DNA of 64,000 nt from Clostridia bacterium (lineage in GTDB: Bacteria > Bacillota > Clostridia > Monoglobales > Monoglobaceae), in the NCBI GenBank assembly GCA_017397725.1, contig JAFQIA010000008.1, positions 143,583 through 207,582 of the forward strand, in the 5' to 3' direction. Each line of letters opens with the position of its first letter. Position 1 is the stretch's first letter. Of this stretch, positions 63,998-64,000 are shown one piece after another. The notes beneath the pieces are model-generated. The model searched no databases. It saw only the letters and a list, made by a program, of their open reading frames with translations, and was not told the DNA's origin. The translations under genes were made by a program, and so were the position numbers.

Positions 63998-64000
63998 GCC

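Overview
The window is 64 kb of ordinary-density, moderate-GC bacterial chromosome from a spore-forming Firmicute, most likely an anaerobic Clostridia member (Eubacteriales/Lachnospirales grade). The evidence is the complete eight-gene spoIIIA operon, spoIID and spoIIM, a SleL/YaaH-type cortex hydrolase, a perfect CIRCE operator on groESL, strong AGGAGG ribosome sites, and Firmicute gene orders (dprA-topA-trmFO; yqhY-nusB-xseA-xseB-ispA; infC-rpmI-rplT; rpsF-ssb-rpsR). I saw no rRNA, tRNA, CRISPR array, prophage or intact transposase. Names come from reading motifs and lengths, not from a database search.

Layout. 1-7.6 kb: lepA (cut by the left edge) and a HAD phosphatase diverge from ygiQ-folD; then a spore cortex hydrolase, a hydroxyacid dehydrogenase and the rpsF-ssb-rpsR operon. 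7.7-15 kb: spoIID, then on the minus strand an esterase, an SGNH hydrolase, a secreted nuclease, pepD, an OPT peptide transporter and a stand-alone PqqD-like protein; the last three look like a peptide uptake and cleavage set. 15-21.4 kb: a Rieske flavoprotein, a malate/lactate dehydrogenase plus malic enzyme operon, and nagA with an atypical ROK protein. 21.5-32.8 kb (plus strand): trmO, spoIIM, xerD, purD, then lon-engB-hisS-aspS-tyrS behind one promoter. 32.8-39 kb (minus): groES-groEL, prsA, a cyclophilin, radA, ispD, ispF. 39-45 kb (minus): yqhY-nusB-xseA-xseB-ispA, a PAP2-like gene and thrS. 45-50 kb (minus): spoIIIAA-AH behind a sigma-E-like -10. 50-60.6 kb (minus): infC-rpmI-rplT, a GH20 enzyme, folT, a SPOUT methylase, dprA, topA, trmFO, galM. 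60.7-64 kb (plus): a 1044-residue double GT-C glycosyltransferase, followed by a run of hairpins resembling an IS200/IS605-type end.

How the genes fit together. Sporulation is heavily represented: SpoIID and SpoIIM are two of the three engulfment (DMP) proteins (SpoIIP is not here), SpoIIIAA-AH build the forespore-mother cell channel, and the SleL-like enzyme acts on cortex. Most other genes are housekeeping: translation, isoprenoid synthesis (ispD, ispF, ispA), folate (folD, folT and folate-dependent trmFO), recombination and repair (radA, dprA, xerD, xseAB, ssb) and protein folding.

Regulation is unusually readable. I located 19 promoter-like sites (most with 16-18 bp spacers), one CIRCE, two sigma-E-type sites, and about 14 hairpin terminators, several of which contain the stop codon of the gene they end. 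The least ordinary items are the hairpin cluster at the right edge, the fused glycosyltransferase, the AUA start and attenuator leader of infC, the OPT-PqqD stop/start overlap, and the basic YgiQ tail written over the start of folD. I did not find a convincing entirely new system; the window is mainly core genome.
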